From positions 1 through 42,430 of the forward strand of contig JAFRRK010000056.1 in NCBI GenBank assembly GCA_017428115.1: a stretch of 42,430 bases of DNA, in the 5' to 3' direction. Both the position numbers and the translations under genes were made by a program. This stretch comes from Bacteroidales bacterium. GTDB taxonomy: Bacteria > Bacteroidota > Bacteroidia > Bacteroidales > P3. The notes under the pieces were generated by a model. The model was not told where the DNA came from. It was given only the letters and a program-made list of their open reading frames with translations, and searched no databases. This document shows, piece after piece, positions 33,279 through 39,835 of this stretch. Each line of letters starts with the position of its first letter. Position 1 is the first letter of the stretch.

Positions 33279-34519
33279 TGAACAAAGTTGTTATCGTCGG
33301 TGCTGGTGCGGCAGGCATGATGGCTGCCGTTGCCGCCGCCAGCCAAGGAGCCCAGGTGGTGCTCATCGAGAAGATGGACCAGCCTGGCCGCAAACTACGT
33401 ATCACCGGCAAGGGCCGTTGCAATCTCACCAACACCGCCTCTATCAAGGATACCCTCACTCATATCGGCCCCGACCATCAGTGGATGCGCAACTGCTTCG
33501 CTCAGTTCTCCAACAGCCAGCTCATGGAGTTCTTCGAACAGCGGGGAGTGCCCCTGGTCGAAGAGCGGGGCGGACGAGTGTTCCCCAGAAGCGGCAAGTC
33601 GCTCGACATCTTCCTTGCCCTCATCAACGACCTTGAGCGTAGGTCCAATGTGGAAATCCGCCGCAATTGTGCTGTCAAGTCCCTCACCGAAGATTGTCGT
33701 GGCGTACGTCTACAGGACGGCTCCACCGTCCGGGGCAACGCCCTCATCATAGCCACAGGCGGACTCTCTTATCCCACCACCGGCTCCACCGGCATCGGCT
33801 ATCGCCTGGCCCAAGAGGCAGGCCACACCGTCATACCCCAGGTGCCATCATTGGTCTCCCTCACCTGTGAGGAGGAGATACCCGCAGAGCTCGAAGGTTT
33901 TGCGCTGAAAAATGTGTCGCTCTCTGTTACCCGCCCCGACGGCAAGCGCCTTTTCGAGGCTTTTGGCGAAATGACCTTTGCCGACCATCGCCTTGATGGC
34001 CCCATCGTCCTATCCGCCAGCCGCCAGGTGAGCCGCCTGCTCAACAGCGGCGAGCATCTTGTGGCACATATCGACCTCAAGCCCGCCGTTGCTGCCGATA
34101 CGCTCGACCGTCGCCTTATATCCGACCTCAACAGCAATGGCACCCGCCTGTTTCACGATGCTTTGCGCCTCTGGCTCCCCGCCGAGGTGATACCCCTTGC
34201 GCTTAAACGGTTGCATATCGAGTACTACAAGCGCCTCCACCAAATCAATGCCGCCGAGCGCAAGCGTCTGCTCTCTTTCCTCAAAAATGTCGAGTTTACC
34301 CTTGTCGGAACAGGCGAATACGATACCGCCATCATCACCCAGGGTGGTGTCAGCACCAAAGAGATTAACCCCAAAACCATGGAGTCGCGCCTAGTGCCAG
34401 GCCTCTATTTTGTGGGCGAACTGCTCGACCTCGATGCCGACACGGGTGGCTACAACCTGCAGATAGCCTTCTCCACAGGCCATGCCGCCGGCCTCGCTGC
34501 CGCCAGCCAGCCCTCATAG
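33278..34519 (+). CDS. HI0933/YhiN-family FAD-dependent oxidoreductase
   Basis: The product has 413 residues. The N-terminal FAD motif is VVIVGAGAAGMMAA (GxGxxG at 8-13). The hallmark of this family is GRKLRITGKGRCNLTN (about 43-58). The C-terminal TQGGVSTKEINPKTMESRLVPGLYFVGELLDLDADTGGYNLQIAFSTG completes the FAD site. Members have been called aminoacetone oxidases or flavoproteins of unknown substrate (BaiN-type members act on bile acids). The substrate here is not known. It is coupled to the Usp gene by a one-base overlap and ends 2 bp from the convergent ABC-F gene. Confidence 0.9.
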   Translation: MNKVVIVGAGAAGMMAAVAAASQGAQVVLIEKMDQPGRKLRITGKGRCNLTNTASIKDTLTHIGPDHQWMRNCFAQFSNSQLMEFFEQRGVPLVEERGGRVFPRSGKSLDIFLALINDLERRSNVEIRRNCAVKSLTEDCRGVRLQDGSTVRGNALIIATGGLSYPTTGSTGIGYRLAQEAGHTVIPQVPSLVSLTCEEEIPAELEGFALKNVSLSVTRPDGKRLFEAFGEMTFADHRLDGPIVLSASRQVSRLLNSGEHLVAHIDLKPAVAADTLDRRLISDLNSNGTRLFHDALRLWLPAEVIPLALKRLHIEYYKRLHQINAAERKRLLSFLKNVEFTLVGTGEYDTAIITQGGVSTKEINPKTMESRLVPGLYFVGELLDLDADTGGYNLQIAFSTGHAAGLAAASQPS

Positions 34520-34521
34520 CC

Positions 34522-36435
34522 TCAATTGCCAAACTCATCAACCGCTATGGTGGCATCCTCCCATGCCTCCATACGTTCGTCGAGGCGGTCTTTCAGCGAC
34601 TGGTATTCGGCATAGAACTCTGCATCCTGTGCGTTGCCCGCGGCCAGCACACCTTCCTTGGCAGCTATCTGCTCCTCTAGGTCGCTTATCTCTTTCTCTA
34701 TCTTATCCACCGCATTACGCAGCTTCCGAAGCTCCCTCTCTCGGTCTTTGCTCTGTTCGTAGCTCAGGCGTCCCTGGGTCTTGCTCTCTGTGGGGGCTGC
34801 GGCCTTTTGCTGGGCTGTCTGCTGGCGTGCGTTCATACTCTCCATAAATTCGAAGATGTCGCCCCTGAACTCGTGCACCGCCCCGTCGCGAAACTCGTAT
34901 AGCTCGTCGGTCAGCCCCTGGAGAAAGTCCCTGTCGTGCGACACCACTATCAGTGTGCCCGTGTATTGCAATAGCGCATTCTTCAATATGTCCTTCGAGT
35001 CCATGTCCAGGTGGTTGGTCGGCTCGTCCAATACCAGCAGGTTCGACGGCGTTAGCAGCAGTTTGGCCAGTGCCAGACGCGCCTTCTCGCCGCCCGACAG
35101 CACCTTTACCTTTTTGTCGCAATCCTCGCTGTCGAAAAGAAAACTGCCCAATATGTTGCGTATCTTGGGCCGGATGTCGCCCACGGCTATATCGTCGATG
35201 GTCTGAAACACCGTCCGCTCTCCGTCGAGCATTGCTGCCTGGTTCTGTGCGTAGTATCCCACCTGTACATTGGCCCCCAGCTTAAATGTGCCGCTGTAGT
35301 CCTTAATGTCGCCTACCAGTATCTTGGCCATTGTGCTCTTGCCCTCGCCGTTTTTCCCCACGAAGGCAATACGCTTGCCCGACGTAATCAGCATGTCCAC
35401 CCCCTCAAACACCTTCAAGTCGCCATAGCTCTTGCCCAATCCTTGCGTCTCCACCACTATCTTGCCACTGTGGGGTGCCGGCTGAAAACGGAAGTGGATG
35501 CTCTCGGTGCTCACTTCGTCCAGCTGCACAGTCTCCATACGCTCCAACATCTTCACCCTCGACTGCACCTGCTTCGCCTTTGTGGCCTTGTAGCGAAACC
35601 GCTCAATAAACGCCTCTATCTGCGCCACCTGCCTTTGCTGTGCCGTCAGTTGCGCCATCTGCGATGCGCGCCGCTCCTGCATCTGCACCACATAATCCGA
35701 GTAGGGGCACTTGTAGTCGTATATCCTCCCCGCGGTTATCTCTATTGTCCTCTTGGTGATATTGTCGAGAAAAGTCCTGTCGTGCGACACCAGCACCACC
35801 GCGCCGGCATAGCCTTGCAGAAAGTTCTCAAGCCATTGTATCGACTCTATGTCCAGGTGGTTGGTGGGCTCGTCCAGCAGCAGGAAGTCGGGCTGCCTGA
35901 GCAGCAGCTTGGCAAGCTCTACCCGCATCTGCCACCCACCGCTGAATTCCGCCACGCTCCGACCAAAGTCGCTATGCTTAAATCCCAGGCCTAGCAACAC
36001 CTTCTCGCTCTTCTCCTGCCGGCTGTCGGCACCCAGCATGGCCACCTGCTCCGTCACCTCGTTGTGGCGGTTCAGCAGCCGAGTATACTCCGCCGACTCA
36101 TAGTCCGTGCGTTCGGCTATCTCCTCCGTGAGCCGCTGTTGTAGTGCCAGCAGCTCGTCGATGCGGCTGAAGGCCGTCAGGGCCTCGTCGATGACGCTGC
36201 GCCGTGTGTCGGGCACCATCTCCTGTGGCAGATAGCCCACCTCCTGGCCCGAGGCTATCACCATCGTGCCCGTCTCGGGCTGCTGCCAGCCGCAGAGTAT
36301 CTTCAGCAGTGTCGACTTGCCAGCCCCGTTCTTGCCCACCAGACCTATGCGGTCGTGGTCGCCGATATTAAAGGTAACATTGTCAAAAAGATTGGTGCCT
36401 GTAAACTGCACCGACATATTGTTTACTGCCAGCAT
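34522..36435 (-). CDS. ABC-F family ATPase (Uup/EttA-type)
   Basis: The product has 637 residues with two ABC domains and no membrane helix. First domain: Walker A GKNGAGKS (34-41), signature FSGGWQMRVELAKLLL, Walker B LLLDEPTNHLD and SHDRTFLDN. The inter-domain linker is charged (QERRASQMAQLTAQQRQ, RYKATKAKQVQSRVKMLERM). Second domain: Walker A GKNGEGKS (about 367), LSGGEKARLALAKLLL, LVLDEPTNHLD. A C-terminal coiled coil (about 545-637) resembles Uup and may touch nucleic acid. ABC-F proteins act on the ribosome, some giving antibiotic protection. The subfamily is not certain; Uup or the common Bacteroidetes ABC-F fits. Confidence 0.93.
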   Translation of the reverse strand: MLAVNNMSVQFTGTNLFDNVTFNIGDHDRIGLVGKNGAGKSTLLKILCGWQQPETGTMVIASGQEVGYLPQEMVPDTRRSVIDEALTAFSRIDELLALQQRLTEEIAERTDYESAEYTRLLNRHNEVTEQVAMLGADSRQEKSEKVLLGLGFKHSDFGRSVAEFSGGWQMRVELAKLLLRQPDFLLLDEPTNHLDIESIQWLENFLQGYAGAVVLVSHDRTFLDNITKRTIEITAGRIYDYKCPYSDYVVQMQERRASQMAQLTAQQRQVAQIEAFIERFRYKATKAKQVQSRVKMLERMETVQLDEVSTESIHFRFQPAPHSGKIVVETQGLGKSYGDLKVFEGVDMLITSGKRIAFVGKNGEGKSTMAKILVGDIKDYSGTFKLGANVQVGYYAQNQAAMLDGERTVFQTIDDIAVGDIRPKIRNILGSFLFDSEDCDKKVKVLSGGEKARLALAKLLLTPSNLLVLDEPTNHLDMDSKDILKNALLQYTGTLIVVSHDRDFLQGLTDELYEFRDGAVHEFRGDIFEFMESMNARQQTAQQKAAAPTESKTQGRLSYEQSKDRERELRKLRNAVDKIEKEISDLEEQIAAKEGVLAAGNAQDAEFYAEYQSLKDRLDERMEAWEDATIAVDEFGN

Positions 36436-36482
36436 ATTATTTCTCTAGTTCTTGTAGGGGTAGTGATTACAGTAGTTCTAGT

Positions 36483-36513
36483 AAAAAAGGGCTGCCCTCT
36501 GGCAGCCCTTTTT
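36483..36513. terminator. Bidirectional intrinsic terminator between tonB and ABC-F gene
   Basis: An 8-bp GC stem, GGGCTGCC (36489-36496) with GGCAGCCC (36501-36508), has loop CTCT. It is flanked by six A on the left and five T on the right, so it can work on both strands. In the minus direction it ends the tonB transcript. Confidence 0.88.
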
Positions 36514-36533
36514 CTCAGCCAATGCAGATTGTT

Positions 36534-37223
36534 TTACTGCAGGTCGAAATTGACAGGCAGGTTGAACTGCGTACGCACGGGTTTGCCGCGCTGCTTGCCG
36601 GGCTTCCACTTAGGCATCGACTTCACGACGCGCACAGCTTCGGCACCGCAACCGCCGCCAATGTCGCGCAGCACCTTCACCTGGCCCACGCTGCCGTCCT
36701 TCTCAACCACGAAGGATACGAACACCTTACCGGTGATGTTGTTCTCCTTGGCAAGCTGCGGGTACTTGATGTTGTCGGCGATAAACTGCGACAGGGCTCC
36801 AAGGCCGCCGGGGAACTCGGGGTCTTCCTCCACAACGAGGAACACCTCCTCTTCCTCTGCCACGTCCTCTTCTTCAATCTCCACTTTGGTGAATTCTTCC
36901 TGAGCCTTGTTGGCGTTGTCTTCGGCATTGATGATGCCTACTTCGTTGGTCAGCTCAGCGTCGTTCTCCACCACGGTCAGGTCTGTTACAACCTGCTCGG
37001 GCTCTTCGGGTGGTGGTGGCGGTTCGTCGGGTTGATCGGTTTGGATGATGTCGGCATCAATCTCCATGTCGGCAGCACGCATGTTCACCTCCTTTACTTC
37101 CTTCTCGTATGAACGTACGTTGAACGCGACTAGAGCGGCAGCCAAAATCACCACCAATCCGATTTCCAGATACAGTCCTCTGCGATTTTCGAGGTCTGCC
37201 TTGGGGGTTTTCTTTGCTTCCAT
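36534..37223 (-). CDS. Energy transducer TonB
   Basis: From the ATG at 37223 the product has 229 residues; an in-frame ATG at 37283 is preceded by promoter-like sequence and its extra residues are not TonB-like. A cytoplasmic basic start and one membrane helix (about 16-36) are followed by a proline-rich PPPPPEEPE segment and a long acidic stretch. The C-terminal TonB domain (about 140-229) has DPEFPGGLGALSQFIADNIKYPQ, GKVFVSFVVEKDGSV and PKWKPGKQRGKPVRTQFNLPVNF. TonB couples the inner-membrane proton gradient to outer-membrane receptors. ExbB/ExbD are not adjacent. Terminated by the hairpin at 36483-36513. Confidence 0.93.
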   Translation of the reverse strand: MEAKKTPKADLENRRGLYLEIGLVVILAAALVAFNVRSYEKEVKEVNMRAADMEIDADIIQTDQPDEPPPPPEEPEQVVTDLTVVENDAELTNEVGIINAEDNANKAQEEFTKVEIEEEDVAEEEEVFLVVEEDPEFPGGLGALSQFIADNIKYPQLAKENNITGKVFVSFVVEKDGSVGQVKVLRDIGGGCGAEAVRVVKSMPKWKPGKQRGKPVRTQFNLPVNFDLQ

Positions 37224-37286
37224 ATTATTGAACTTTAAATTGTTGTTTATACTTTTTGGTGCTTTTAGGGCATCTTTTTTCAACCG

Positions 37287-37317
37287 CTAAATTACGATTT
37301 TTTCTTCAATTATCAAC
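37287..37317 (-). promoter_or_regulatory. Weak promoter candidate for tonB
   Basis: Minus-strand TAATTTAG (37294-37287) is one base off the -7 consensus, with GTTG (37317-37314) 19 bp upstream. The spacing fits the promoters seen elsewhere in this window. Confidence 0.35.
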
Positions 37318-37375
37318 ATTCCGTTGTAAAAAAAACGAATTTTCAACGATTTTTAACATTTGTTTTTCCCTCATT

Positions 37376-37720
37376 TCCCGCGCCTCTTGGACGTCGTTTT
37401 TCGGCTCTTCTTTCCCCCTTATGTTCCTCCCTTTTTTGCCTTATTTCATGCCCGCCACCCTTGCCTCCCTTGGCCCACCTTTTCTTGCCCTCCTAGGCAG
37501 CCTCTCCCTCTCAGGATTCCTCCTTCCCCTGCCGTCGCTGCCCCTTTGCATCTTCATACCTATGCTTGCTAGCTGTTCTGCCCCCATACGCTTGCCGTTC
37601 AGCGGTGGGCAGCAGGCCGGCTGGCAAACCTTGTTGGGTAGCAAGCGGTACTTATCGGCAGCCTAGTGTCATATTAAGTAAAATGTAGTAGCTACCGGCT
37701 GTCGGCGTAGTTTTTTTTAT
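37376..37720. other. GC-rich gene-poor segment ending in terminator-like hairpin
   Basis: This stretch is richer in C and G than the intergenic DNA around it, yet none of its frames resembles a known protein; a 67-residue minus-strand frame is arginine-rich and looks spurious. CGGCAGCC at 37656-37663 can pair with GGCTGTCG at 37697-37704 (one G-T pair), and eight T follow at 37711-37718, as in a plus-strand terminator. It could hold an unrecognised RNA gene or a decayed gene; I saw no tmRNA, RNase P or SRP signatures. Confidence 0.3.
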
Positions 37721-37851
37721 ATGGCCAATATCTTTCCATTAATAAATGTATCAATATTTGGGGTGTGTTAATAATGTGACACGTTGTGTTAAATATCTAT
37801 AATATTGCATGCGTTGTCTCATTTCGGTGTGCGCTATTTGGAAAAAGATAG

Positions 37852-37859
37852 TACTTTTG
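37852..37859 (+). promoter_or_regulatory. Promoter -7 box upstream of nested stem-loop
   Basis: G-TACTTTTG-CA matches the extended -7 box seen at 3134-3141. The predicted transcript begins just before the nested inverted repeats at 37874-37938. Confidence 0.5.
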
Positions 37860-37873
37860 CAGGTTGAAAATTA

Positions 37874-37966
37874 ATCCTCAGTATTGTATAAGATATTGGT
37901 CTGTAAGACGTTATCTTAAAATGGGACATCTTGAGGATGCTTTATTTTCCCTAACTGCCCCATTTT
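37874..37966 (+). ncRNA. Candidate structured leader or small RNA
   Basis: Three inverted repeats are nested: ATCCTCA/TGAGGAT (37874-37880 with 37932-37938), TAAGATA/TATCTTA (37889-37895 with 37912-37918) and GTCT/AGAC (37899-37902 with 37906-37909). A second pairing, AAAATGGG (37918-37925) with CCCATTTT (37959-37966), crosses the outer stem and is followed by more T. The first set and the second cannot form together except as a pseudoknot, as in attenuators. A promoter box lies just upstream, and the truncated FISUMP-like frame starts about 100 nt later. No known RNA family was recognised. Confidence 0.35.
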
Positions 37967-38062
37967 TATATGCAAACACTGAGCGGTGAATGTTTCATCC
38001 TTGAATTCGAAAAGATTTGTTAAATAGTAGTAAAAAGAAAAAACATATTGTAATAAGGCATT

Positions 38063-38446
38063 ATGCTTTTCCCTGACGACTGGAGTATGGAAGACGATGT
38101 GCCAAGTGGTATAACATTGACAACAAGTGGCGTGAATACCATCACTGCTGCTAATTGGCACCGACTGGAGGCTGTGGGCGCAGTGTTTCTGCCTGCTGCA
38201 GGCTACCGTATTGCTACTGAATCTGTGAATATTTGGCAAGATTTTGAGGGTAATTATAAGGTTGGTTATTATTGGACTAATCTGCGTGCCGGCGGTTCGA
38301 GCGAGGCAAAATATATGCAGTATAGTTTCTATTCAGATCGTTATGCAGCCACGTTATCGTCAGCTGATGCTCAGACACATTTTGGCCATTCGGTGCGTTT
38401 GGTTAAGTCGGCTCCCGGCTATAATATGACCGGACGCTGGAATTAA
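38063..38446 (+). pseudogene. C-terminal fragment of FISUMP-like surface protein
   Basis: The 127-residue frame begins at the LFPDDW motif and continues through ANWHRLEAVGAVFLPAAGYR, then YYWTNLRAGGSSEAKYMQYSF and FGHSVRLVK. This matches, from memory, the C-terminal half of the Fibrobacter-succinogenes-major-paralogous-like domain found in many Bacteroidetes lipoproteins. The N-terminal half and the signal peptide are missing: an in-frame stop lies three codons before the ATG, and nothing upstream encodes the missing part. It may be a gene remnant or a silent recombination cassette. A strong terminator follows at 38483-38520. Confidence 0.6.
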
Positions 38447-38482
38447 AAGAGATATAAGTGTTTCATCGTAATGCTTTTTTGG

Positions 38483-38520
38483 GCGGGCGGCCTTTGTTCT
38501 TAGGGCTGCCCGCTTTTTTT
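38483..38520 (+). terminator. Strong intrinsic terminator
   Basis: A 10-bp GC-rich stem (38483-38492 with 38504-38513, one G-T pair) is followed by seven T (38514-38520). Six T also precede it on the left, so weak action on the other strand is possible. Confidence 0.85.
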
Positions 38521-38532
38521 AGCGCAGTTTTT

Positions 38533-38564
38533 TTTCGCCATGTGGGGAAAAAGTACTATCTTTG
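38533..38564 (+). promoter_or_regulatory. Promoter of fimbrillin-like lipoprotein gene
   Basis: TATCTTTG-CA at 38557-38564 is a good -7 box; a T-rich TTTC lies 20 bp upstream in the -33 position. The start codon is 20 bp downstream, so the leader is short. Confidence 0.6.
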
Positions 38565-38584
38565 CACATCAATTCTTTTTTATT

Positions 38585-39373
38585 ATGAAACGTAGAGTAC
38601 TTGTTTTTCTGTCGCTTGCCACTGCGGTGGCGGGCTTGGCGTTGGGTGGCTGCAAGCAGTCGTCGCCCTGTGTGTTCAAAGCTATTGTTGAGGAGTTGCC
38701 GGGTGACATCGTCACTCCGCCACTCGACATGGAGCAGCCCCTAGCCTTGTGGGACGACGGCCTGGCCCTGAGCCAGTGTGCCATCACCGCCATGAATGAG
38801 GGGCTATACACCATTGAACGTGCCGACAGCACGCTCTTGTCGGGCGTGGCCCGTATGGTCTATCCTGCCATGGCAGCTGTGGAGGCCGAGTATGTGCGCC
38901 TCGACACGCTGCAGCGTTCTCTGCCCATGGGCGAGGGAATGGTACGCTATGGCGAAACTACCGTGGAGGAGCCCAATAAGGTGGTGCTGAAGGCCGTGAG
39001 CGGCATGTTGCGCCTTGATCTGACCACCGACGTGCCGTTGAAGAGTGTGACCCTCAGCACCGACGACAGCAACCGCTTTATGACTGGTCTCTTTTCGGTG
39101 ACGAACTATCCCTTCCCGGTGCTCACCGCCACCGACGAGTCGTGTCGCCATCTGACCCTTACGGGCCTTGAGGGCATCGCTTTTGACGAAGGCGGAGAGG
39201 TGTGCTGCTATCTGGCACCGGGCTGCTATAAGACCTTCACTGTGCTGCTCACCGCCATCGACGGCCGTAGCTGCACCAAGAGCCTTAAGGAGGACAAAGA
39301 GGTGGTGGTGGACCGCAACCGTGTAGTCACCATCCATCTCGGCTCCACCGAGGAGCCCCTGGTGTTTGAATAG
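38585..39373 (+). CDS. Lipoprotein, possibly fimbrillin-like
   Basis: From the ATG at 38585 the product is 262 residues; the in-frame ATG at 38540 lies before the promoter's -7 box. A lipoprotein signal ends LALGGC (Cys23). The mature protein has two beta-rich parts. The second (about 130-255) has VLKAVSGMLRLDL, KSVTLSTDDSNRFMTGLFSV, GGEVCCYLAPGCYKTFTVLLTAIDG and a final RNRVVTIHLG, a layout that recalls Mfa/FimA-type fimbrillins and their relatives in Bacteroidales. If so, it would be a surface fimbrial or related protein. The family assignment is by eye only. Confidence 0.75.
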   Translation: MKRRVLVFLSLATAVAGLALGGCKQSSPCVFKAIVEELPGDIVTPPLDMEQPLALWDDGLALSQCAITAMNEGLYTIERADSTLLSGVARMVYPAMAAVEAEYVRLDTLQRSLPMGEGMVRYGETTVEEPNKVVLKAVSGMLRLDLTTDVPLKSVTLSTDDSNRFMTGLFSVTNYPFPVLTATDESCRHLTLTGLEGIAFDEGGEVCCYLAPGCYKTFTVLLTAIDGRSCTKSLKEDKEVVVDRNRVVTIHLGSTEEPLVFE

Positions 39374-39485
39374 CTTGGCCGCCCGCTTCCCCTGTCAGTG
39401 TGGTACCACCATGGGGGGGCTCAGCCCTGCTCCCGTCCTTGCAGGGCAGGAGTGAGCGTCGGCACTTGTGGCAGGCATGTCGAGA

Positions 39486-39522
39486 AATATTGAAGGAAGA
39501 ACGAGTAATATTGAAGGAAGAA
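39486..39522. repeat. 16-bp direct repeat, 21-bp period, upstream of tRNA-Gln/lysS promoter
   Basis: AATATTGAAGGAAGAA stands at 39486-39501 and again at 39507-39522, exactly two helical turns apart. The second copy ends 11 bp before the -33 box at 39534, a position suited to an activator or repressor site. Confidence 0.55.
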
Positions 39523-39533
39523 AAAATATTTTT

Positions 39534-39564
39534 TTTGATGGTTTAAAAAAAAGTTGTATCTTTG
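39534..39564 (+). promoter_or_regulatory. Promoter of tRNA-Gln (and possibly lysS)
   Basis: This is the best promoter in the window: TTTG (39534-39537), a 19-bp spacer, then TATCTTTG (39557-39564) preceded by G and followed by CA. It lies about 88 bp upstream of the tRNA 5' end. Confidence 0.8.
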
Positions 39565-39652
39565 CATCCTCAAAATATGAGTCACGGCTGTGCTTTTTTA
39601 GCTCTTAGTGATTGTGCCTCATGTTTTTTGCAAGATTTGGTTACTTGATGAT

Positions 39653-39723
39653 TGTCCAATGGTGTAATGGCAGCACTCCAGATTTTGGTTCTGTCAGTCC
39701 AGGTTCGAGTCCTGGTTGGACAA
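39653..39723 (+). tRNA. tRNA-Gln (anticodon UUG)
   Basis: A 71-nt cloverleaf. The acceptor TGTCCAA pairs with TTGGACA, the D arm is GTGT/GCAC, the anticodon loop TTTTGGT has anticodon TTG, and the T arm is CCAGG/CCTGG with loop TTCGAGT. Discriminator A; CCA is not encoded. The anticodon stem CCAGA/TCTGT has a C-T mismatch at its base (27-43). It shares a likely transcript with lysS, 113 bp downstream. Confidence 0.93.
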
Positions 39724-39736
39724 CAAAAAAAGTAGG

Positions 39737-39798
39737 AAATTGAGAATTGAGAATTGCATATTATGGTGCCACACCGCATGATTCTCAATTCTCAATTT
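39737..39798. repeat. 18-bp perfect inverted repeat between tRNA-Gln and lysS
   Basis: The left arm (39737-39754, AAATTGAGAATTGAGAAT) and right arm (39781-39798) are perfect reverse complements with a 26-nt spacer. The arms themselves contain the duplicated ATTGAGA unit, a type of repeat often seen between genes in Bacteroidetes. It could fold as a long hairpin in a tRNA-lysS readthrough transcript and act as a processing site or attenuator. Confidence 0.7.
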
Positions 39799-39835
39799 TG
39801 CATTCTCACGATAAAGAAAGATAATACAAAGCATC

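Noticed and set aside
37441-37644. 67-residue minus-strand frame, arginine-rich
   Set aside because: Starts at TTG, no promoter box, composition as expected from C-rich DNA on the other strand.
37560-37670. SRP RNA, tmRNA or RNase P RNA in the GC-rich stretch
   Set aside because: The conserved cores of these RNAs that I know were not found on either strand.
39424-39447. Inverted repeat GCCCTGC/GCAGGGC as a terminator for the fimbrillin-like gene
   Set aside because: No T-run on either side; kept only as a possible weak hairpin.
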